This document shows, piece after piece, positions 17,040 to 23,505 of a stretch of 23,631 nt of DNA. The first letter of the stretch is position 1. Every line of letters starts with the position of its first letter. The notes under the pieces are model-generated. The model ran no database searches. It was not told where the DNA came from and worked only from the letters and a program-made list of their open reading frames with translations. The position numbers and the translations under genes are program-made. Source of the DNA: Syntrophales bacterium (lineage in GTDB: Bacteria; Desulfobacterota; Syntrophia; Syntrophales; UBA2210). Location of the stretch: assembly GCA_023230565.1 (NCBI GenBank), contig JALNXD010000043.1:1-23631 (forward strand), in the 5' to 3' direction.

Positions 17040-17371
17040 TATAGAACCTTTTTCAAGAATTCTTCCAGACGGTCTTTTGGTGCAAGACCGATGAGAGTAT
17101 CTTCAAGTTTACCGTTTTTGAAAAGCATTATGGTAGGGATGCTTCTTATCCCGTAATTTGATGCGATATTGGGGTTTTCGTCAACATTTACCTTTGCTAC
17201 TTTGAATTTTCCCTCGTATTCCTTTGCCAATTCCGCGATGATCGGATTGAGGGCTCTGCAAGGTCCACACCAGGGAGCCCAAAAATCTACCAACATAGGT
17301 GTATTTGCTTTGATTACATCTTTCTCGAAACTATCATCTGTTACTTGAATAAACATATCATCTCCCGCCAT
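17039..17371 (-). CDS. trxA: Thioredoxin
   Basis: This 110-residue cytoplasmic disulfide reductase carries the active site WCGPC (C35, C38) after VDFWAP, and the cis-proline motif RSIPTIMLF. VAKVNVDENPNIASNYGI is a standard thioredoxin stretch, and no signal peptide is present. The frame opens at 17392, but GAAGGAG lies at ribosome-binding distance from ATG 17371, so the shorter start is preferred. It is translationally coupled to bamD through TAATG. A TTGACA hexamer at 17452-17447 could be its -35, though the -10 is poor. Confidence 0.95.
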   Translation of the reverse strand: MAGDDMFIQVTDDSFEKDVIKANTPMLVDFWAPWCGPCRALNPIIAELAKEYEGKFKVAKVNVDENPNIASNYGIRSIPTIMLFKNGKLEDTLIGLAPKDRLEEFLKKVL

Positions 17372-17446
17372 TGTACCAGCTCCTTCATGCATTTTAGGTC
17401 TAGGGATTTTAAAAATGGAGGTATTCTTTCACAGATCATAAGTTCG

Positions 17447-17452
17447 TGTCAA
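17447..17452 (-). promoter_or_regulatory. Possible -35 element for trxA-bamD
   Basis: A perfect TTGACA reads on the minus strand at 17452-17447. At 17-18 bases downstream only AAAGAA/AAGAAT is found, a weak -10. It sits in the 170-bp gap shared with the divergent phosphorylase gene. Confidence 0.25.
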
Positions 17453-17508
17453 ACACTATTTGGAATAGATTGAGGTGTCTTCTTGGATGCTCTTCTGATA
17501 TAGTGCTT

Positions 17509-17537
17509 TTGACAGCAACTCCTTGATCTGTTAGAAA
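17509..17537 (+). promoter_or_regulatory. Candidate sigma-70 promoter for the nucleoside phosphorylase
   Basis: TTGACA (17509-17514) matches consensus perfectly and is followed after 17 bases by TAGAAA (17532-17537, four of six). Transcription would start around 17544, about 20 bases before the ATG, leaving just enough room for the GGAAAGGCGG ribosome binding site. Confidence 0.5.
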
Positions 17538-17563
17538 TCTCGCGAAACTGGAAAGGCGGCACA

Positions 17564-18283
17564 ATGAAAAAAACCGGTGTAATAGGCGGCACGGTATTCC
17601 TGGATGAAAAGCTCTTTGAATTAGGCGAGGAGAAGATTATTGGAACGGCATTCGGAAAAGCGACACTTTTCACTTCCGATACAATTATATATATACCTCG
17701 GCACGGTACTGATCCGGACAATTTCATTCTTCCGCACTTGATCAATCATGCCGCCAATATAAAAGCTTTGAAAGATGAAGGCGCTGAGGAAATAATAGGC
17801 ATCAACTCTACAGGCTCTTTAAAAAAGGGGCTGCCTCCGGGATTTCTTGTTATTCCGGATGATTTTATCGCATTTTGTCCTACTCCCACGATATTCTCCA
17901 ATGCCGCTGTTCACACGCCTCCGATACTTGACGAAAAGATGAGATCACGGCTGCGGAGCGCCGCAGCAGCGTGCAAAGTGACACCTGTATCGTCAGGTGT
18001 CTACTGGCAGACTATGGGTCCCCGCTTCGAAACAAAAGCTGAAATTCGGATGATGGCTAATTTCTGCGACATTGTAGGAATGACAATGGCAAGTGAAGCC
18101 ATTTTGTCGTGCGAATTTCAAATACCCTATGCGTCCATTTGTTCCATTGATAATTACGCCCATGGAATTGCTACAGAAACACTTTCGGCAACAGCCGTAA
18201 GAAACGGTGCGCGCAAAAATGCCGCTATAATTGCGCGCATAGTACACGAATATGCAGGCCGCAACTTTCAGAATGAACAATAA
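17564..18283 (+). CDS. MTAP/PNP-family purine nucleoside phosphorylase
   Basis: The enzyme cleaves a purine nucleoside with phosphate, probably 5'-methylthioadenosine, methylthioinosine or inosine/guanosine. Family blocks are MKKTGVIGGT (N-terminal phosphate loop), YIPRHG, INSTGSLKKG, GVYWQTMGPRFETKAEIRMM and GMTMASEA. The 239 residues are the usual size. In the base-contacting region the sequence is SIDNYAHGI, where adenosine-specific MTAPs usually have a D-Y-D type motif. This hints at a 6-oxopurine substrate, so I leave the symbol blank. A good binding site and promoter precede it. The next gene, 157 bases later, is unrelated in function. Confidence 0.85.
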   Translation: MKKTGVIGGTVFLDEKLFELGEEKIIGTAFGKATLFTSDTIIYIPRHGTDPDNFILPHLINHAANIKALKDEGAEEIIGINSTGSLKKGLPPGFLVIPDDFIAFCPTPTIFSNAAVHTPPILDEKMRSRLRSAAAACKVTPVSSGVYWQTMGPRFETKAEIRMMANFCDIVGMTMASEAILSCEFQIPYASICSIDNYAHGIATETLSATAVRNGARKNAAIIARIVHEYAGRNFQNEQ

Positions 18284-18440
18284 AATGATTCGAATCAAAG
18301 TCAGGCACACTTGCGATTCAATAGTGCTTCATAACGATTCTCATGCCAGCCTGGCTGAAAATATAAAGGGAAGTAGGCGAGTCCTGGAAAACAAGCGTTC
18401 ATACACGGACGACGTGCAATAAATAGGAAAAGGAGAAGCT

Positions 18441-19310
18441 ATGAATATCGAAGGGAGCAAAACGGCAGAAAATCTCCGACGTGCTTTTACTCAAGAGCTG
18501 ATGGCATACTTTGAATATGTCAATGCAGCGAAAACGGCCGCCGCCGCAGGATTCAACTTAATTTCGGATATCTTTCATCAGACAGCCCAAAACGAGGCAG
18601 AGCATGCCGAACATGAATTCGATTTTCTGGGCGGAGCAGACGATATCAGAAAAAATATACAAGCTGCCATAAGGCACGAAGAAGAATCGGTTGATTTTTA
18701 TAAAAATACCGCAAGGGAGGCACAAGAGGAAGGTTTCGACGAAATCGCAGCTTTTTTTGAACGAATAACTACAGTTGAGGAAAACCACAAAGTAAAATTT
18801 GAAGAACTTCTTGAAACCTTCGATTCAAATGGCGAAATAAAAGGAAGAACCGTACGACATTCCGCGCTTACTATGGCGCAGCTGATGCTTCCCAATCAGG
18901 CAAACCCGGCAGGATTTGTTCATGGCGGAGAATTGATGAAGATGATGGATAATGCCGCGGGAGTGACGGCAGCGCGCCACTGCAACTCAAATGTGGTAAC
19001 CGCTCTGGTAAGTGAAATTAATTTCTACCATCCGGTACTTGTAGGATCGCTGGTAACCGTAAATACCCGAATTACATTTGTCAGTCGTTCTTCTATGGAA
19101 GTGCAAGTCGAGCTTTTCACTGAAAATCTGGAATCGGCGGAAAGAATGAAAGCACTTACGGCATATTATACAATGGTTGCTGTAGATAATGAAGGTCATC
19201 CAAAACCTGTACCTGAACTCACTCTGTTTACTGAAGAAGAAAAACAGCTTCTCGATGAGGGAACGGACCGGTATAATACGCGAAAAGAAAGAAAATCCAG
19301 AAGCACCTAG
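18441..19310 (+). CDS. Rubrerythrin-hotdog acyl-CoA thioesterase fusion protein
   Basis: Residues 1-127 form a rubrerythrin-type diiron four-helix bundle. Visible ligands are E19, the E52/H55 pair (NEAEH), E80 or E81 (RHEEE) and the E113/H116 pair (EENH). Residues 138-275 form a hotdog-fold thioesterase of the YciA/BFIT type: PNQANPAGFVHGGELMKMMD with the catalytic acid D170, then VVTALVSEINFYHPVLVGS and YTMVAVDNEGHPKPVP. No stop or frameshift separates them, and both active sites appear intact. No rubredoxin domain is present. The ATG follows AAAAGGAGAAGCT, a strong binding site. A role linking iron or peroxide chemistry with acyl-CoA hydrolysis is only inference. The two domain calls are firm. 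Confidence 0.88.
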   Translation: MNIEGSKTAENLRRAFTQELMAYFEYVNAAKTAAAAGFNLISDIFHQTAQNEAEHAEHEFDFLGGADDIRKNIQAAIRHEEESVDFYKNTAREAQEEGFDEIAAFFERITTVEENHKVKFEELLETFDSNGEIKGRTVRHSALTMAQLMLPNQANPAGFVHGGELMKMMDNAAGVTAARHCNSNVVTALVSEINFYHPVLVGSLVTVNTRITFVSRSSMEVQVELFTENLESAERMKALTAYYTMVAVDNEGHPKPVPELTLFTEEEKQLLDEGTDRYNTRKERKSRST

Positions 19311-19337
19311 ATTATTCAGGAGCATTGGATCATAATC

Positions 19338-20054
19338 ATGGCCGAAGCACCAATCCTCATAATAGAAGATGATTCCAAAATAGGGCGGATTATCAAAGCG
19401 TATCTTGATGGCGCCGGCTATTCAACAATCCACCGGCAGACAGGAAAAGCCGCTCTTGAGATCGCCCGGAAACACACTCCGTTGCTCGCCATTCTCGATC
19501 TGATGCTCCCCGATATGCCGGGTGAAGCTGTTTTTGAGGAATTAAAAGAACTCGGTGACTTTCCGATTATCATGGTAACGGCGAAATCGTCAGAAGAAGA
19601 GAGAGTAGCAGGTTTCGCTCTTGGCGCCGATGATTACGTCGTGAAACCTTTCAGCACAAGAGAACTGGTATGGCGGGTCCGGTCCCTTCTGAAGAGATCG
19701 CATAACAGAACCCTCGATGAAAAAACGCTTTTAAGTTTCAACAGCCGCATGCTTACACTGGACGGACGCTCCTATGAAGCAACCGTCGGCGGGAATCCGG
19801 TAGATCTTACACCAACCGAATTCAAAGTACTTTTCACTCTCGCCTCTTCCCCCGGCAAAGTTTTTACCCGGGACGAACTGGTAGAAAGGGCGCTTGGATA
19901 TCAGTTTGAAGGATATGATCGTACTGTGGATGCTCATATAAAAAACATACGGCAGAAGATCGAAAACGATCCCAAAAACCCTGGTCTGATTCTCACGATC
20001 TACGGAGTAGGATATCGTTTTTCCGGAAAAAACGATGAAACATCTCGCAACTAA
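19338..20054 (+). CDS. OmpR/PhoB-family response regulator
   Basis: The receiver domain (residues 1-120) has the acidic pocket E10-D11-D12, phosphorylation site D54 (ILDLMLPD), conserved Thr in MVTAKS and Lys in VVKPF. A winged-helix DNA-binding domain follows (VDLTPTEFKVLFTLASSPGK, FTRDELVERALGY, RTVDAHIKNIRQKIE, IYGVGYRFS). The 3' end overlaps the kinase gene by 20 bases, so the two are coupled and work as a pair. Likely targets are the two small exported-protein genes downstream of the kinase, where phased TTCAT repeats occur. The layout resembles envelope-stress or metal-responsive systems such as Cpx. Confidence 0.93.
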   Translation: MAEAPILIIEDDSKIGRIIKAYLDGAGYSTIHRQTGKAALEIARKHTPLLAILDLMLPDMPGEAVFEELKELGDFPIIMVTAKSSEEERVAGFALGADDYVVKPFSTRELVWRVRSLLKRSHNRTLDEKTLLSFNSRMLTLDGRSYEATVGGNPVDLTPTEFKVLFTLASSPGKVFTRDELVERALGYQFEGYDRTVDAHIKNIRQKIENDPKNPGLILTIYGVGYRFSGKNDETSRN

Positions 20055-21378
20055 AATCCTTCTTTTGCTTTTTGCTGTATCGATGATTTCACTTGCTTCC
20101 GCATACGTGCTTCGTATCATGCTCGTAAATGATTTTCATCAATTCAGGGAAGGAGAAATGCTCGACCGCGCACACTGGCTGACTGCAACCCTTGAGACAA
20201 ATCATGAAAAAAATTCAGGCTGGACTTCCGGTGAAATAGCCGATTCCGCCATTAATGCACTTATGATAGGCCTCGAAATAACTGTCCGGAACAGTGAAGG
20301 AAAAGAGCTAATGACTACGAGAGAAGCAATGGAAAGGCTTTCAACTTCCATGAGAGAAAAGGTGGCCGGGACACTAACGGCACAGCGGTTGAGCAGCCGT
20401 GGACAGATGCTGACATTTCCTCTTTTCTCTGAAGGTGAAGAAATCGGGACTGTAGACATTACGTTTCTCAAGCGCGAAAAGGAAGCCGCATTCGTAACAA
20501 GGACCGACCGGTTTCTCATCATTTCACTGTTAGGAGCAGCTTTTATTGTCCTGATACTAAGTATCATATTTTCCAAACGAATTGTGAACCCTTTGAAAGA
20601 GCTTACTGATGCGGCTCAATCGATCAGCGGAGGTGATCTTGATAAAAAGGTAAAAATATCAGGAAAAGACGAAATCGCCCGGCTGGGGGAAACTTTTAAT
20701 CTCATGGCTGAGCATCTAAAACGGCAGGATATTCTTCGCAGAAAACTGATAACCAATGTTGCCCATGAACTGAGGACCCCGATTACCGCTCTCAAAGGAG
20801 AACTTGAAGCAATGATCGACGGAATAATTCCAATGAGCGCAGAACAACTTCAATCTCTTAATGAGGAGATAGGCAGGCTGGCAACTTTGATAGGAGGAAT
20901 TGAAGAGCTGTCACAGACGGAGGCTCGAGTGTTTTCCATAAAAAAAGAGTTCTTTTCCCTTTACCCCTTTTTAGACCATATAGTCGAAAGGTACAGACCC
21001 CTGTTTGACGCCAAAGGAGTAACGGTTGATTTGCAATGTACGGAGACTGAGACCGTATTTGCCGACCCTGATGCGCTGAGCCGTATCGTCATCAATCTGA
21101 TAGCCAATTCCCTGGCTGCAACGGAAAAAGGAAATATAGTGAACGTTAAAGCCGAAAAAACAGACGGATCATCAGTTATAAAAATCGAAGACAACGGAAA
21201 GGGGATAGCCGAAGAGAACCTTCCTTTCATATTCGAGCGTTTTTTTACTACTTCAGGAAGTCTTGGAATCGGACTTGCCATAGTCAAGGAACTCGCAGAG
21301 GCACAGAACGCAACAATCGAAGTGCACAGTGATAAAAAAAAAGGAACGGTTTTTACACTTATGCTGCCTTCTTCATAA
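20035..21378 (+). CDS. Sensor histidine kinase (HAMP-HisKA-HATPase)
   Basis: This is an inner-membrane sensor with two transmembrane helices (about 7-27 and 162-182) flanking a periplasmic sensing region of roughly 130 residues with no recognisable domain. A HAMP linker follows (IVNPLKELTDAAQSISGGDL), then the HisKA dimerisation helix with H244 in NVAHELRTPIT. The HATPase domain has an N box (IVINLIANSLAATEKG), G1 (DNGKGI), F box (IFERFFTT) and G2 (GIGLAIVKEL). All catalytic motifs are intact. It overlaps the response regulator gene and should phosphorylate it. The periplasmic location of the sensor agrees with the two exported proteins encoded next. Confidence 0.93.
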   Translation: MKHLATKILLLLFAVSMISLASAYVLRIMLVNDFHQFREGEMLDRAHWLTATLETNHEKNSGWTSGEIADSAINALMIGLEITVRNSEGKELMTTREAMERLSTSMREKVAGTLTAQRLSSRGQMLTFPLFSEGEEIGTVDITFLKREKEAAFVTRTDRFLIISLLGAAFIVLILSIIFSKRIVNPLKELTDAAQSISGGDLDKKVKISGKDEIARLGETFNLMAEHLKRQDILRRKLITNVAHELRTPITALKGELEAMIDGIIPMSAEQLQSLNEEIGRLATLIGGIEELSQTEARVFSIKKEFFSLYPFLDHIVERYRPLFDAKGVTVDLQCTETETVFADPDALSRIVINLIANSLAATEKGNIVNVKAEKTDGSSVIKIEDNGKGIAEENLPFIFERFFTTSGSLGIGLAIVKELAEAQNATIEVHSDKKKGTVFTLMLPSS

Positions 21379-21408
21379 TTTTTCATAAGTCATTCATTTT
21401 CTCTTCAT
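21372..21408 (+). promoter_or_regulatory. Phased TTCAT direct repeats, candidate response-regulator operator
   Basis: TTCAT begins at 21372, 21382, 21393 and 21404, so the spacing is 10, 11 and 11 bases, about one helical turn. OmpR/PhoB-type regulators bind direct repeats with this periodicity. The first copy overlaps the kinase stop codon. The array ends about 50 bases before the Spy-like gene, where a promoter is expected. Binding by the adjacent regulator is inference. Confidence 0.5.
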
Positions 21409-21457
21409 ATTTGATTGATAAGGTAAAGTCAAAATCAAATGAAGAGAGGTAAAAGAT

Positions 21458-21856
21458 ATGGTAAAAAAAACAATGATTGTGCTTTTGATGGTTTTAGTAG
21501 GGTTTATTGCAGTTCATGCAGTCAATGCCGGTCCTTGGGGCGGTTTCGGAAAAGGCGGCGGCCTGTGTTACCAGGATGGAAGAGGCTTGAATGCAGTCGT
21601 TTCCGAAAAAGAAGTTGCCATGAGAAAAGATCTGCTGGATAAAAGATGGGAACTGAGAACAGAACTTCAAAAAGAATCACCTGATCAGAAGCGGGTGGAC
21701 GAGCTCAGAAACAACATCCTCACCTTGAGAGAAAGAATCGGAATCGAGCGCTCTGAAAAAGGATATCAGGGTCCGGCAAAATACGGGCGCGGTTATGGAG
21801 GCAATTGTCCGTATCAGGGTTATGGAAATCGTTTGAATGGCTGCTGGCGCAGATAA
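21458..21856 (+). CDS. Spy/ZraP-like periplasmic stress protein
   Basis: This is a 132-residue exported protein. A signal peptide (VKKTMIVLLMVLVGFIAVHA, cleavage near residue 24) is followed by a Gly-rich stretch. Then comes a helical hairpin (about residues 48-95) with EVAMRKDLLDKRWELRTELQ and SPDQKRVDELRNNILTLRER. This pattern of LLDKRWELRTEL plus PDQKRVDEL matches the ZraP/Spy/CpxP group of periplasmic chaperones and metal-binding stress proteins. The C-terminus is rich in Gly, Tyr and Asn and carries cysteines C117 and C129, with C37 near the mature N-terminus. Unlike ZraP, it lacks histidine clusters. AGAGAGGTAAAAGAT precedes the ATG. Its position behind a two-component system fits a regulated target or a feedback modulator of the sensor. 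Confidence 0.75.
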   Translation: MVKKTMIVLLMVLVGFIAVHAVNAGPWGGFGKGGGLCYQDGRGLNAVVSEKEVAMRKDLLDKRWELRTELQKESPDQKRVDELRNNILTLRERIGIERSEKGYQGPAKYGRGYGGNCPYQGYGNRLNGCWRR

Positions 21857-21890
21857 TAACTATTCAAGAAAGATAGATGTTATAAAATTC

Positions 21891-21920
21891 CGCCGCCGGT
21901 TTTCAAATGAATCGGCGGCG
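21891..21920 (+). other. Strong intercistronic hairpin
   Basis: CGCCGCCGGTTT (21891-21902) and GAATCGGCGGCG (21909-21920) can form a 12-bp stem (eight perfect GC-rich pairs, then two G-T wobbles among four) around the loop TCAAAT. No U-tract follows, so it is not a classic terminator. It ends 17 bases before the next ATG and may stabilise or tune the mRNA between the two exported-protein genes. Confidence 0.6.
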
Positions 21921-21937
21921 CGAATCTCTTTCAGGAA

Positions 21938-22285
21938 ATGAATAAAAGCAGACTATTAATTATCGTAACGCTTATTGTATCGCTCTTCACCTTGACGTTC
22001 TCATCTGATGTCACGGCCGGCGACAGGTGGCGTTCGCAAAAAATTCGCCCTTATGGGGATTATTGCCCCGGACCGCATGGGCACTACGGGGCGAAGCAGA
22101 TAGTGCGTTCAAAAGAAGAGGCACGCAGTATTTTACAAGATTTTTTTCGAGGGAGGGATATAGCAATCGGCCCCCTCACTGAAAGAAAATGGTTTTTCAG
22201 GGCGGAAGTATTTGACTCCGAACAAAATCTGATCGATATAATCATCATAGATAAACGGACCGGAAGGATCAGATCTATTCTGTAG
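21938..22285 (+). CDS. Exported PepSY-like small protein
   Basis: A signal peptide (residues 1-27, cleavage probably after VTA) precedes a mature protein of about 88 residues. The C-terminal part, ARSILQDFF, IGPLTERKWFFRAEVFD and LIDIIIIDKRTGRIRSIL, matches the PepSY pattern of a helix followed by strands ending in the D-K-R-T-G-R turn. Between signal and domain, YCPGPHGHY contains C43, H47 and H49, which could bind a metal ion. The Shine-Dalgarno (AGGA) lies too close to the ATG to be ideal, and a strong hairpin stands just upstream. Translation may therefore be coupled or regulated. It follows the Spy-like gene and probably belongs to the same regulated unit. Confidence 0.7.
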   Translation: MNKSRLLIIVTLIVSLFTLTFSSDVTAGDRWRSQKIRPYGDYCPGPHGHYGAKQIVRSKEEARSILQDFFRGRDIAIGPLTERKWFFRAEVFDSEQNLIDIIIIDKRTGRIRSIL

Positions 22286-22337
22286 ATTGAAGAGTTGCAA
22301 GATCAATTAAACACTCCATCTGAAGCTTAATACTGAA

Positions 22338-23504
22338 TTAGTTATTCAATGATACCAAATAGGTTTGTAAGTTTACTTTTTTATTATTAAGACCAAGCTT
22401 GCTTCGAATGCTGTTTCGGTAAATATGTACAGTACTTGCTGATATATTCAAGATAAGGGCTATTTCTTTTGTCCTTTTGCCATCCTTTATCAGGCATGCA
22501 ATTTCCGATTCTCTGGGGGTGAAGTACATGTTACATATTGCCATTTTATAAAGAAAAGAAGAAGATATGCTCCTTAGATTATTATCCAGGATTGAGACGT
22601 AATTTTTTTGCTCTTCATCGAGCGTGGACTTTTTCAGTTTTTCAAGACCCGGAAGTATTAATTTTTTCAAATTGATCATGAACCGGTCCTCTATTTCATA
22701 TCTGTCTTCATCTCTCTGCCTGAGGAGCACCTTCATTGCCGTGTTTGCTTCTTCAAGAGTTTTTGTTCTTATTTTCAGTTCATTTTCGGTTCGCTTGAGA
22801 TCACTTATATCCCTCAGAGATTCAATGGCTCCAATGATGTTTTCATTATGATCATAGATAACACTTGCCTTGCACAGCAGATACTGCACCTTTTTTTCTT
22901 TTGTAAGCTGTTTCTCTGCGAAAAGGCAGTTCCCGATCTTATTCAACATGAGATATTCCACCTCCAATGTTGAATTATTTTTAAGTGCCAGATCAATGAG
23001 CATGGGACGACGTTTCTGATAAAAAGGCACCGCATACGAATAATTGCCCTCTCCCAGGATATCGGCTGCACGTATTCCGGTTAATTCTTCAATCGCGTGA
23101 TTCCAGGCAATCACTTTTCCCGTCTTTTCAACTGCGAAGGTTGCGTCAGGTAAAAAATTTATAATATCGAGTAATTGCCGCTCCGATTTTCTCACTGCTT
23201 CTTCTGCTAGAACCCGCTCAGTTACATCCGTAGTAAATACGAGAACCGCCGGCCTTTCTTCCCACAAGATTCTTATACCCGTCACTTCCTTCCATACAAT
23301 AGTACCGTCCTGGGAAAAGAGGCGATAGCAGTATGGTGGGATTAATTCTCCTTGTAAGGTTTTGTAATAATTTGATGAAACAGTTTCATGATCATCGGGA
23401 TGTATGTATGTGAGGAAATGCATGGGTTCCATTTTTTCAAGCAATATTGAGGGATTGTAAAAAGTTGTGGGATTTGCATATTTTAATATTTCATCCTGCA
23501 CCAC
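22338..23504 (-). CDS. PAS-PAS-LuxR regulator, 5'-truncated by an IS element
   Basis: The remaining 388 residues hold most of one PAS domain (YIHPDDHETV, then WKEVTGIRI and FTTDVTERVLAEEAVRKSE), a complete second PAS (LLDIINFLPDATFAVEK to ESLRDISDLK), a coiled-coil linker and a C-terminal LuxR-type helix-turn-helix (TPRESEIACLIKDGKRTKEI, then SASTVHIYRNSIRSKLGL). This combination is common in Desulfobacterota. The N-terminus VVQDEILKYANP corresponds to the middle of a PAS beta-strand region, so the first part of that domain and anything before it is missing. An IS3-type end lies directly upstream. The listed start is a GTG two to five bases from the IS end with no native promoter. It is probably a decayed gene, unless transcribed from the IS. 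Confidence 0.85.
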   Translation of the reverse strand: MVQDEILKYANPTTFYNPSILLEKMEPMHFLTYIHPDDHETVSSNYYKTLQGELIPPYCYRLFSQDGTIVWKEVTGIRILWEERPAVLVFTTDVTERVLAEEAVRKSERQLLDIINFLPDATFAVEKTGKVIAWNHAIEELTGIRAADILGEGNYSYAVPFYQKRRPMLIDLALKNNSTLEVEYLMLNKIGNCLFAEKQLTKEKKVQYLLCKASVIYDHNENIIGAIESLRDISDLKRTENELKIRTKTLEEANTAMKVLLRQRDEDRYEIEDRFMINLKKLILPGLEKLKKSTLDEEQKNYVSILDNNLRSISSSFLYKMAICNMYFTPRESEIACLIKDGKRTKEIALILNISASTVHIYRNSIRSKLGLNNKKVNLQTYLVSLNN

Positions 23505-23505
23505 G

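Noticed and set aside
22286..22345. Terminator between the PepSY-like gene and the regulator (TGAAT-ATTCA hairpin)
   Set aside because: The stem is only five AT-rich pairs, overlaps the regulator stop codon and lacks a clear U-tract.
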